Shown here in pieces: positions 8,903 through 17,058 of a stretch of DNA of 64,000 nucleotides. The notes beneath the pieces were generated by a model. The model saw only the letters and a list, made by a program, of their open reading frames with translations, ran no database searches and had not been told where the DNA came from. Source of the DNA: Rhodococcus qingshengii (GTDB taxonomy: Bacteria > Actinomycetota > Actinomycetes > Mycobacteriales > Mycobacteriaceae). Each line of letters starts with the position of its first letter. Position 1 is the stretch's first letter. Location of the stretch: the NCBI RefSeq assembly GCF_021025955.1, contig NZ_JAJNCL010000001.1, positions 558,001 to 622,000 on the forward strand, in the 5' to 3' direction. The translations under genes and the position numbers were made by a program.

Positions 8903-9670
8903 TTAGAACAGGGTGGGGGCGCTGACGTCGTTGCGCGCTTGGGCCAGTCGCGCACTCCACCGCTTCACCAACCACATCTCGACGATCTCGGGTTGGGTGC
9001 CGGCGGCATAGGCCCAACTGTCGAGCAGTTCGCAGTACCGGCGGTAGCGGCGCGTGGTGAACCCGGTGACGGAAGGATCCTCGAGCCAGCCCTCGTGGAT
9101 GAGCGTCGAGACGCCGTACTGGTCGATCATCTGAGCGCGTCGGCCTTCGTCCTGTACGCCCACCGCCCACATGAATGCGGCTATCAGCGATACCCCGACG
9201 CCGGGGGTGAGTGGCCAACCCGACCAGGTGTCGCGCCGAACGACAGGCATGGACTTGTGTTTCGAACAGTGATCGAGAATGGCTGTGATCTGGGTGAGCG
9301 GATCCTCGTCCTCGCGGTGATGCGGGTTGAAGACGTTGGGGAACCGCCGCGTGAACCGTCTGCTCTCGTGCGAGCCCTGCCAGGCTGCGCAGAGGAACAG
9401 CAGTCCGAGACCGTCGTGCTGGGCGACGACGAGGTCGCTCGACGGGCGAAGGTCGTTGCGTTGAACGATGGCTCGGCCTTCGGTGATCACTTTGCCGTCC
9501 AGATCGCGCCCGCGCAGGCTGATCGTGTGGCCGGCATCCTTCAGGTGTGCGTTCCACCAGTCCAGGTCGACGGTCGCTTCGTCGTCGAGGACGTGCAGTG
9601 GAAAGGCGCGAGAGCGGCACCACTCGACCAATGCGTCCGGCGGTTCGAATCCTTCGTCGACACGATTCAT
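8903..9670 (-). CDS. Conserved hypothetical protein, function not recognised
   Basis: A soluble 255-residue protein with no signal peptide or membrane segment. It is rich in Trp and Arg (WWNAHLKDAG, DTWSGWPLTPG, WLVKRWSARL) and has an alternating helix/strand pattern. No catalytic motif I recognise. It converges on the mycothiol-enzyme gene (stop codons four bases apart) and is divergent from the lipoprotein gene at 9748. Codon use and base composition look native, so it is probably an ordinary lineage-conserved gene. Confidence 0.7.
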   Translation of the reverse strand: MNRVDEGFEPPDALVEWCRSRAFPLHVLDDEATVDLDWWNAHLKDAGHTISLRGRDLDGKVITEGRAIVQRNDLRPSSDLVVAQHDGLGLLFLCAAWQGSHESRRFTRRFPNVFNPHHREDEDPLTQITAILDHCSKHKSMPVVRRDTWSGWPLTPGVGVSLIAAFMWAVGVQDEGRRAQMIDQYGVSTLIHEGWLEDPSVTGFTTRRYRRYCELLDSWAYAAGTQPEIVEMWLVKRWSARLAQARNDVSAPTLF

Positions 9671-9747
9671 GGCGCGATGATCCCACGAGTCGCCGACAGA
9701 AACCCGGTCGACCTGATCGAACCGGACACTCGCGGTACGCTCCGCTC

Positions 9748-10326
9748 ATGAAATTGGCGTCCTCGCGGGTGCGGTCGGTGCTGTGGATTGCAGCCCTCGT
9801 CCTGACGGCCTCGAGTCTGAGCGGATGCATCGGTGCCGTCGACCGGATGGATTTCGAAGATCAGATGCGTGAACGTGGCGGTGGGATGACGTCGGATCTG
9901 GTGCGGAACGGGTTCGACAGCCTCGCAGAGCGATACGGCGTCGACGCGGTGTCGGTGACCAGCGTCGACATCAGTCCGATCGAGACGCTCGGGGTTACTG
10001 TTCGAGACCCGGGGAAGCCGTCGCAGCTCGACCGGTTCTCTTTCGACGGCGTCATTCTCGGCGAGCCGAGCCCCGTGCAAGTGAGCGTCACCGAAGATCT
10101 TGATGCACGATCGTTCACGTTGGATCAAGTGCCGGCGTTGGCGAACGTCGAGAAGTTGGTCGACGACGCGCTGGCGAGCAGCGGCATCGACGAGGGTGAA
10201 GTCACCGGGATCTCGGTCAGTCGCACCGAGGCGATACACGTCTCCGTGATGGTGGAATCCTCACGCTCTCAGGTGCTGGTGGTCTTCGACCCTGACGGAA
10301 CTCCCTTTCTGGTGCAGCCGCTGTGA
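9748..10326 (+). CDS. Putative exported lipoprotein
   Basis: A 192-residue protein with a basic N-terminus, a hydrophobic stretch (VLWIAALVLTASS) and a lipobox LSGC with the modified cysteine at residue 27. The mature part is soluble and weakly beta/alpha patterned. An in-frame upstream extension is possible but ATG 9748 places the signal peptide correctly. It overlaps the following membrane protein gene by 4 bp (GTGA), so the two are coupled and may work together at the membrane. Function unknown. Confidence 0.75.
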   Translation: MKLASSRVRSVLWIAALVLTASSLSGCIGAVDRMDFEDQMRERGGGMTSDLVRNGFDSLAERYGVDAVSVTSVDISPIETLGVTVRDPGKPSQLDRFSFDGVILGEPSPVQVSVTEDLDARSFTLDQVPALANVEKLVDDALASSGIDEGEVTGISVSRTEAIHVSVMVESSRSQVLVVFDPDGTPFLVQPL

Positions 10327-10721
10327 GCCGCCGTATCGTTCCGTTGGTCATCTCGGTAGTGGTGATCGTGGTCGTGGGAATCTTTGCTGCACTGTTGTCT
10401 TCGGTGATCTGGCCCGGGCAGGTAGCACAGTTGGCGCCGATCTTCTGTGACGATCCGACATCGAGCGCAATGGTTGTCTCGGATACCTTTGCCGACGACG
10501 ACGGTACGTCCACCAATTTCACCCTGTATTGCGTCGGGCCGCGCGGTCAGACCGTCGATGCCGGGTGGCTGCTTCCGTTCGTGGTGCTGTGGGGCGTGTA
10601 TTCGCTGGTACTCGCGGTCGGTGTCGCCCTGATCGTGCTGGCGGACGTCGGCCGGCGTAGGCGCCGGGACAGTCTCGGGGTCAGCCATGCCGCGGCGGCG
10701 TCGTCCTACCAGGAGTTCTGA
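10323..10721 (+). CDS. Small two-helix membrane protein
   Basis: 132 residues with a transmembrane segment near residues 5-30 (IVPLVISVVVIVVVGIFAAL) and a second near 82-108 (LLPFVVLWGVYSLVLAVGVA), joined by a ~50-residue, probably extracytoplasmic loop with two cysteines (C42 and C69) that could form a disulfide. The C-terminal tail starts with an RRRRR cluster, consistent with a cytosolic end. GTG start overlaps the lipoprotein stop. Converges on the mobA-moeA fusion gene. Function unknown. Confidence 0.72.
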   Translation: MSRRIVPLVISVVVIVVVGIFAALLSSVIWPGQVAQLAPIFCDDPTSSAMVVSDTFADDDGTSTNFTLYCVGPRGQTVDAGWLLPFVVLWGVYSLVLAVGVALIVLADVGRRRRRDSLGVSHAAAASSYQEF

Positions 10722-10739
10722 CTGCGAGTGCTGTCCCGA

Positions 10740-12497
10740 TCAGTCTGGGAGGACGATCAATTCGGCGACGGCGCCGTTCTGTGCGTGTGCCGGCACGAGT
10801 GCAAACGCCGAGCGTCCGATCAACCCTGCAAGGTGCGCGGTACGCACGGACGGATCGGCTCGCCAGTAACCGTCGGGGGATTGTGTGACCGGAAGTAGGC
10901 GTACAGCATCGGAACTCACTGCAGCAGCGTTCTCGATGATGCCGAGCAGCGGCCGCGGCGTCTCGCGCCCGGTCAGGGCGGCCACGACGGTAGGCAGCAT
11001 GGTCAATAGGGTGGTCACTGCGGCGTAGGGGTTGCCGGGGAGGCCGAGAACCACCCGACCGCTGGGCAGGACTGCCGTTATCTGAGATCCGCCCGGGCGC
11101 GAGGCAACCCGGCCGACGATCGTGCGAGCGCCGAGTCGATCGAGTGCACTGCGCATTTCGTCGGCCGCGCCGCCACCCGTCGCACCGATGACAACAAGCA
11201 GGTCCTGTTCGGTCGCATCCGCGAGCACGCGCTCGAAACTGTCCGCTGTGTCGCGCAGGTGCGAATTCGACTCGCACCGTACACCGTTGCGTTCGAGTAG
11301 GTAGGGAAGAATTCCGCCGACGGAGTCGCGAGTCTGACCTTCACGCAGTGGGCCGGTCCGCCGGATCTCGTCGCCGGTGACTATCAGACGGGCCCGGACA
11401 GGACCACGGACGAGGGCGTCGAAGACTTCTCCGCTGGCAGCCGCCGAGATTACCGACGGGGTCACCGCGGTGCCAGTCGGGGCAATCGTGAATCCGGTGG
11501 TCCAGTCTTCCCCTCGTGGGCGAGCGTCGTTGCGGTACGGCGCATCCGGCAGTCGTCGTAGTATCCGAGTCTGCTCGTCGAGGGAAAGGTACTCGTCCCG
11601 AATCGCCGAGGTGGCACCGGTGGGCAGGTGTGCTCCCGTGGCAATGCGAATCGCTTCGCCTTCGCCGAGTTCGAGTTGCCCTTCGGCGCCCGCGATGCGG
11701 ATCTCGGTACGCACCCGCCACGGACCCTCGCCGGAGACGGCGTACCCGTCCATCGCCGAGACATCGGATCGAGGAAGATCACCCAGGGCGACGAGAGGCT
11801 GCGCGAGGGTCGCTCCGAGACTGTCGGCGAGTTCGGCCCGGTGCGGGGACAGCGGTGTCAAGGCGTTCGTGATGGCGATGCGGGCTTGATCGATCGTCAG
11901 GCGAGGATGGCTTCGGGCGCGATCGATGTCCGCCGGTGTGTCGCAGTCGGTGGTACCAGCCACACGCAGGGTCGAGAACGGTTCGGTGACAATTGCTTTC
12001 ATCGGTTGGTTCTCGAGTCCTGAGCTATCGCGCAAAGTGGCGAGGCGCTTTCGGAGTTCACGAACAGTCCACGCGGAGAACAGGAATTGGCTTCGGTTGT
12101 TCTCGTCCACTGCGCACGTCACCGGATTGTCCGTCGACGTCGCAACGATCAACGCGTCGACCGATTCGGCCTCGATGTGCGGTAGGTCGGATGCCAGCAC
12201 GACCACCAGGGCGTCTTCAGGTAACCCGGATGACAACCCGGTCGCGGACAACCCCGCCCAGATCGCCGCAACGGGGCCGGCGCCGATCGGAGATTCCTGG
12301 GTCTGGGTGATGCGCGCATCCAGTTCGGGTCGATGTGGACCGACAACGACGACGGCGTCCAGATGCGCCGTCGCTGAAAGCGCGATGTCGAGGAGCCTGC
12401 GGCCGTGAACGAGCAGGCCAGGCTTGTCGACACCACCCATGCGGGTCCCGCGACCACCCGCCAGAATGACGGCGGCGGTCGGCGGCGTAATGGTCAT
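10740..12497 (-). CDS. MobA-MoeA fusion: molybdenum cofactor nucleotidyltransferase + molybdopterin molybdotransferase
   Basis: 585 residues joining two molybdenum-cofactor steps. Residues 1-~195 are a MobA-type NTP transferase (LAGGRGTRMGGVDKP at 12-26; DLPHIEAE). From ~205 on is MoeA (SDVSAMDGYAV, TGDEIR, GATGGGAADEM, GLPGNPYAAVTTL), which inserts molybdate into adenylylated molybdopterin. The fusion therefore covers metal insertion and guanylyl/cytidylyl transfer. Start ATG 12497 has GGAGG just upstream; an ATG six codons earlier (12515) is an alternative. No molybdoenzyme lies in the window; assimilatory nitrate reductase would be a natural consumer but is not seen here. Confidence 0.88.
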   Translation of the reverse strand: MTITPPTAAVILAGGRGTRMGGVDKPGLLVHGRRLLDIALSATAHLDAVVVVGPHRPELDARITQTQESPIGAGPVAAIWAGLSATGLSSGLPEDALVVVLASDLPHIEAESVDALIVATSTDNPVTCAVDENNRSQFLFSAWTVRELRKRLATLRDSSGLENQPMKAIVTEPFSTLRVAGTTDCDTPADIDRARSHPRLTIDQARIAITNALTPLSPHRAELADSLGATLAQPLVALGDLPRSDVSAMDGYAVSGEGPWRVRTEIRIAGAEGQLELGEGEAIRIATGAHLPTGATSAIRDEYLSLDEQTRILRRLPDAPYRNDARPRGEDWTTGFTIAPTGTAVTPSVISAAASGEVFDALVRGPVRARLIVTGDEIRRTGPLREGQTRDSVGGILPYLLERNGVRCESNSHLRDTADSFERVLADATEQDLLVVIGATGGGAADEMRSALDRLGARTIVGRVASRPGGSQITAVLPSGRVVLGLPGNPYAAVTTLLTMLPTVVAALTGRETPRPLLGIIENAAAVSSDAVRLLPVTQSPDGYWRADPSVRTAHLAGLIGRSAFALVPAHAQNGAVAELIVLPD

Positions 12498-12547
12498 ACC
12501 TCCATGCTGCCCCATCGCCCGGGTCACGACGACCGGTGACACGTGAA

Positions 12548-12844
12548 TCAGAAGTGATACCGAGCTTTCTTCAGGTCGATCCGACCGTCCTTGATCGGCA
12601 CGCCTTCGAGTTCGAGCTTGGCGATCTGACGATGAGCCAGGTGCGCCGACGGTTTGCCGGAGGCGCCGAGAACCCGATGCCACGGCAGATCGGCAGAGTC
12701 GGTCCGCATGATCCAGCCGACCGTGCGAGCGCTGGAAAGCCCTGCGGCGTCGGCGATGTCGCCGTACGTCGCCACGAAGCCGGCGGGAATCGAGGCGATG
12801 AGTCGCCTTACCTCTTCGATCTGCTCTTCCGTGGTGGCTGCCAT
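12548..12844 (-). CDS. Alkyltransferase-like protein (ATL, MGMT family without the active cysteine)
   Basis: 98 residues with the DNA-binding domain of O6-alkylguanine-DNA alkyltransferases (TYGDIADAAGLSSARTVGWIM). The active-site motif PCHR is replaced by P54-W55-H56-R57. That substitution defines ATL proteins, which bind O6-alkylguanine lesions and hand them to nucleotide excision repair instead of repairing them directly. Start ATG 12844 matches the family length; an upstream extension encodes nothing recognisable. Lies in a minus-strand run with the alpha/beta hydrolase and mobA-moeA. Confidence 0.88.
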   Translation of the reverse strand: MAATTEEQIEEVRRLIASIPAGFVATYGDIADAAGLSSARTVGWIMRTDSADLPWHRVLGASGKPSAHLAHRQIAKLELEGVPIKDGRIDLKKARYHF

Positions 12845-12854
12845 CGGGGCCTCG

Positions 12855-13643
12855 TCAGAGCATTGTCCGGACGAGGGTCGCCACCTCGTCGGCCCGCACG
12901 TGCGGGACCATGTGGTCACAATCGAATTCGACACTGGTCAGATTTTCACCGAGGCGTTCGGTGAGCGCTGCCCGGAACTCGTCGGTGACGTACGGAGGCT
13001 GAACTTTCATTGCCTGAACCAGCACGGTCGGCATCGATGACGGTGGCAGCACGATCGGGCGAGCGAGTTCACCCCACCCGGTCACGATCGCAGGGGTGGA
13101 CAGGCGCCAGTTGACTCGCCCGTTGCCCAGTTGGATCAGGTGCTCGGCCATCTCGATGTCGAGATCCGGGGTGGGAACCTCACCCCACGAGCCGTGAATC
13201 TTCTCGGAGTAAGCCTCTGCCGCATCGGTGTAATCCGGTGAGCCGATTGTGAGTTCAGCCACTTTTTGCATGAAAGTTGGATCCAAACCGATCGCCGGGT
13301 CGAGCAGGACGAGCCCACGAACGCGTTCGGGTGCGGTGGCCGCGAGGTGCAGCGCCAGCATTCCGCCGAACGAATGCGCGACGATCACCACCGGTCCGGT
13401 GGCATGTTCGTCGACCGTCTCCAGCAGGCTGGCCACGTGGGATTCGATGTTCCACGGGGGAGCCCACGTGGAGCGCCCGTGACCGCGTAGATCCGGCGAG
13501 ATCCAGCGCGCTTCGGGCAGTTGGTTCTCGGCCATCGACTGCCAACGCCGGCCGTGACCGGTCAGGCCGTGCAGCGAAAGGATCTCCGGCGCCCCGACGG
13601 GTCCGTAGAGATACGTATGGAGTGCAGACACACGAGCAATCAT
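12855..13643 (-). CDS. Alpha/beta hydrolase
   Basis: 262 residues with the canonical alpha/beta hydrolase order: oxyanion-region motif LHGLTGHG, strand/helix SPDLRGHGRS, nucleophile elbow VAHSFGGMLAL (Ser), acid in the later half and catalytic histidine in FDCDHMVPHV near the C-terminus. No lid that would reveal the substrate; typical annotations are esterase or lipase-like. Start ATG 13643; the adnA start is 53 bp away on the other strand, so they share a promoter region. It is 10 bp from the ATL gene and probably co-transcribed with it. Confidence 0.85.
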   Translation of the reverse strand: MIARVSALHTYLYGPVGAPEILSLHGLTGHGRRWQSMAENQLPEARWISPDLRGHGRSTWAPPWNIESHVASLLETVDEHATGPVVIVAHSFGGMLALHLAATAPERVRGLVLLDPAIGLDPTFMQKVAELTIGSPDYTDAAEAYSEKIHGSWGEVPTPDLDIEMAEHLIQLGNGRVNWRLSTPAIVTGWGELARPIVLPPSSMPTVLVQAMKVQPPYVTDEFRAALTERLGENLTSVEFDCDHMVPHVRADEVATLVRTML

Positions 13644-13695
13644 GCCGGATGCAGGCGATGCATGAGTTGTCGGTGCGCTCTGGTGGAATGCCTGG

Positions 13696-16600
13696 GTGAG
13701 TGAGACGGCAACACGCAGCAAGGTCACCATTCCGCGGGCGCGGTTGGTGCACCGAACTGCGCCGTCTCCGATACCCCGATCGTGGGACGAAGGGACGGCG
13801 CGGCTGTTCGCTCCGCCGTCAGAAGATCCGTTCCAGCTCGCATTCGGCTCGGTGTCATTCGGCTCGGCGGCCGCCTGGAATCCCTGGCAGGTGCTCGGCA
13901 GCCCCGGAACCGGCAAGACGTCCCTTCTCGTGGATCTGGCAGTGCAGAGGATCTCCGGTGGCGAAGATCCTGAATCGGTCCTGGTGCTCACCCAGTCACG
14001 CCGGGCAGCGACGCAGGTCCGAGAGCAGATCACAGCCGGATTGCTCGGGTACGAACAAGAACGCGGGCCGCAGGCAACTCGTGAGCCGTTGGTCCGCACC
14101 GTTCACTCCTACGCCTTTGCCGTTCTTCGGCTTCAAGCCGCAGCACACGGCAACGCGCCGCCACGCCTGATCACCGGCGCCGAGCAGGATTCGGTGCTGC
14201 GAGAGATGTTGCGCGGCGACATCGAAGACGGCGCGCTCCGGTGGCCGGAGCGCCTGCGACCCGCGCTGGGCTTGAACGGCTTTGCCGTAGAACTCAGAGA
14301 CCTGATGCTGCGTGCCAACGAACGCGGACTCGGTCCCGAAGATCTGGTCAAGCTCGGCAAGAAGCGCGGCCGACCCGAGTGGGTGGCGGCCGGCCGGTTC
14401 GCCGAGGCGTACGAGCAGGGTGTGCTGCTGCGCGGCAGTGTCGGTGTCGAGGCTCCGGAGGCCACAGCGCCGGCACTGGACGCAGCTGAGTTGATCGGCG
14501 CCGCGCTGACCGCGTTTGCCACCGACCCCGAGCTGCTCCGCTCCGAGCGCGCCCGTATCCGGCACCTGCTGGTCGACGACGCGCAGCACCTGGATCCTCA
14601 GGCGGCGCAACTGGTTCGACTGATCGGAACCGGAACCGCAGGCACTGTCATCGCCGGCGATCCGGATCAGTCGGTCTTCGGGTTCCGCGGTGCGGATTCG
14701 GCGTTCCTGCTCGGACTCGCCGAGCGCGGAGACGAGCGCCAGATCGTCCTGCCCACAATGTTTCGAAACAATGCCGACGTCGCGTCGATCTCGGCCAAGA
14801 TCGCTGCGCGGCTGCCCGGCAACCTCGCTCACCGCATCGCGGTTCCGTTCGACCTCACCGATGAGGACCCCGGACGGGTATCGGTGCGTGTTCTCGGCAC
14901 GACGGCCAAAGAAGCGGCAGTTGTTGCAGATACCTTGCGCCGGGCACATCTGCTGGACGGGATTGCGTGGTCCGACATGGCAGTCATCGTGCGGTCGGTC
15001 CCGCGCACCCTTGCCCCTCTCCGGCGGGCCCTGCTCGCAGCGGGGGTGCCCGTCACCACTGCTGCCACCGAATTGCCGCTCGCCAGGCAACACGGCGTGT
15101 CCGGTCTGTTGCTGGTCCTTCGGGCGCTCGGCGGCGATCAGTTCACCGGGGACGACTCTCTGGCCCTGATGGCCGGCCCGATCGGCGGCGCCGAACCGGT
15201 TACCCTGCGCCGGTTGCGTCGTGGTCTGCGCCGCGTCGAGTTGGCGTCGGGAAGTGATCGGGACTCGTCGGAGTTGTTGCGGCTGATCCTGATCGACGAG
15301 GATCGTGCGCAGTCCAAGCGGCTCATGGGCAAACTGACGGATGTCGAGGCTGCTGCCCTGAATCGAGTGTTGTCGGTCCTTCGCAAGGCCCGGGTACCTC
15401 TCGAGCGTGGTCTCGGGGTCGAGGAAGTTCTCTGGGCGGCCTGGCAAGCGACGGGACTGGAACGGCGCTGGGCGGCTGCGTCGGCGCGCGGCGGACCGAT
15501 CGGCTCACAAGCTGATCGCGACCTGGACGCCGTCGTCGCACTCTTCGACGCGGCCGCCAACTACGTCGACCGGCTGCCGCGTTCGCAACTCGCCGGTTTT
15601 GTCGACTACTTGACCAGCCAGGAGATACCGACCGACTCGCGGAGCCGATCGGTCATTGCTCCCGACGCCGTCACTGTGGTCAGCGCTCACGCCGCGGCGG
15701 GTCGCGAATGGGCCGTCGTGGCGGTGGCGGGTGTGCAGGAGGGGCTCTGGCCGAGTTTGCGGGCACGCGGATCGCTGCTGCGCACCGAAGCGCTGATCGA
15801 CCTGGTCAACGGAGTCTCCGACGGCAGTGACTCGGCTGCTGAACGACTCTCGCGAACCGCGCCCCTGCTGGCCGAAGAACGCAGGTTGTTCCTGGTCGCC
15901 TGTAGCCGTGCTCGTCGCCGTCTGCTGATCACCGCAGTCGAATCGGCTTCGGGGGACACCGATCTGGTGCCTTCGCGGTTCGTGGACGAATTGATCCGGG
16001 GTGACGTGTACTCGGACGACCCGACTTCCGATCTCGACGTCGTTGCACCGGAGACCGGAGATACCCGTGTTCTGTCGCTGCCGGCACTGGTCGCACAGCT
16101 TCGCAGTGTGGTGTGTGATCCCGACATCGCGCATTTCGACCCCGAGAAGCATTCCCGCGCCGCACACCAGTTGGCGCGTCTCGCTGCTGCCGGAGTGAGA
16201 GGCGCTCATCCGGATCAGTGGTACGGCACAGCCGAGCCGAGCACTGCTGCTCCCATGTGGCAACCCGAGGACGGACCCGTATCACTCTCGCCGTCCACCA
16301 TCGAGCTTCTCGAAACATGCCCTCTCCGGTGGGTGTTCGAGCGTCATGGTGGCAGCGACGGAGACAACACCCACGCGATCGCCGGCACCCTGGTCCATAC
16401 CTTGGTCCAGGCACTGGCCGGCCGAATTCCACCGGACCAGGTCGAGAAGGCACTCGAAAATGCCTGGGAGTCGATCGATCTGGGTTCGCAGTGGTACTCG
16501 CGCCGCGAGCTCAATCGAACGCGCGAGATGCTGGCGACGTTCACCGCCTGGATGAACGCAACTCGCGGTGAACTGACCGAAGTCGGCGTCGAGGTTGCGG

Positions 16601-17058
16601 TCGAGGGGGTCCTCGAACCGCGCGAAGAAGGAGCGCCTGCGGTCAAGCTTCGCGGCCGGATCGACCGGCTCGAACGTGACACCGAAGGACGCCCGGTGGT
16701 CGTCGACGTGAAGACTGCGCGAAATCCCGTCAGTAACGAGGCCGCGCAATCTCACGCGCAGTTGGCGGCGTACCAGGTCGCAGCGGCCGAAGGTGCGATA
16801 GCAGGCGAACCGGCGACACAACCCGGTGGCGCACGCTTGGTATTCGTGGCCAAGTCCAACAAGAAAGACGGTGCGGCGCAGCGAGTTCAGCCGCCGTTGA
16901 CTGCCGAAGCAGTCGAGATGTGGCGAGACGTCATTCACAACGCTGCGGCAGCGACTCAAGGACCCGAGTACCTGGCCAGGGTCAACGACGGATGTAGACA
17001 TTGCCCGGTGCGTTCGAGTTGCCCGGCACACGACGAGGGACGACAGGTGAGTAACTAA
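13696..17058 (+). CDS. adnA: AdnA: UvrD-like motor/Fe-S nuclease subunit of the AdnAB double-strand-break resection complex
   Basis: 1120 residues: N-terminal UvrD/Rep-type motor and C-terminal RecB/AddB-type nuclease. Walker A is GSPGTGKT (68-75). Motif II reads V293-D294-D295-A296-Q297, i.e. DDAQ instead of DExx, fitting the auxiliary, weak or inactive motor known for AdnA. The nuclease has GRIDRLE, VVDVKT (Asp/Lys near 1003-1006) and HAQLAAYQ. Four cysteines (near 875, then C1100-x2-C1103-x5-C1109) should hold an Fe-S cluster. GTG start 13696. Adjacent to adnB with no gap (TAAGTG). Order and position before the K+ channel, nudC, mrx1 and uvrD2 match mycobacteria. Confidence 0.92.
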   Translation: MSETATRSKVTIPRARLVHRTAPSPIPRSWDEGTARLFAPPSEDPFQLAFGSVSFGSAAAWNPWQVLGSPGTGKTSLLVDLAVQRISGGEDPESVLVLTQSRRAATQVREQITAGLLGYEQERGPQATREPLVRTVHSYAFAVLRLQAAAHGNAPPRLITGAEQDSVLREMLRGDIEDGALRWPERLRPALGLNGFAVELRDLMLRANERGLGPEDLVKLGKKRGRPEWVAAGRFAEAYEQGVLLRGSVGVEAPEATAPALDAAELIGAALTAFATDPELLRSERARIRHLLVDDAQHLDPQAAQLVRLIGTGTAGTVIAGDPDQSVFGFRGADSAFLLGLAERGDERQIVLPTMFRNNADVASISAKIAARLPGNLAHRIAVPFDLTDEDPGRVSVRVLGTTAKEAAVVADTLRRAHLLDGIAWSDMAVIVRSVPRTLAPLRRALLAAGVPVTTAATELPLARQHGVSGLLLVLRALGGDQFTGDDSLALMAGPIGGAEPVTLRRLRRGLRRVELASGSDRDSSELLRLILIDEDRAQSKRLMGKLTDVEAAALNRVLSVLRKARVPLERGLGVEEVLWAAWQATGLERRWAAASARGGPIGSQADRDLDAVVALFDAAANYVDRLPRSQLAGFVDYLTSQEIPTDSRSRSVIAPDAVTVVSAHAAAGREWAVVAVAGVQEGLWPSLRARGSLLRTEALIDLVNGVSDGSDSAAERLSRTAPLLAEERRLFLVACSRARRRLLITAVESASGDTDLVPSRFVDELIRGDVYSDDPTSDLDVVAPETGDTRVLSLPALVAQLRSVVCDPDIAHFDPEKHSRAAHQLARLAAAGVRGAHPDQWYGTAEPSTAAPMWQPEDGPVSLSPSTIELLETCPLRWVFERHGGSDGDNTHAIAGTLVHTLVQALAGRIPPDQVEKALENAWESIDLGSQWYSRRELNRTREMLATFTAWMNATRGELTEVGVEVAVEGVLEPREEGAPAVKLRGRIDRLERDTEGRPVVVDVKTARNPVSNEAAQSHAQLAAYQVAAAEGAIAGEPATQPGGARLVFVAKSNKKDGAAQRVQPPLTAEAVEMWRDVIHNAAAATQGPEYLARVNDGCRHCPVRSSCPAHDEGRQVSN

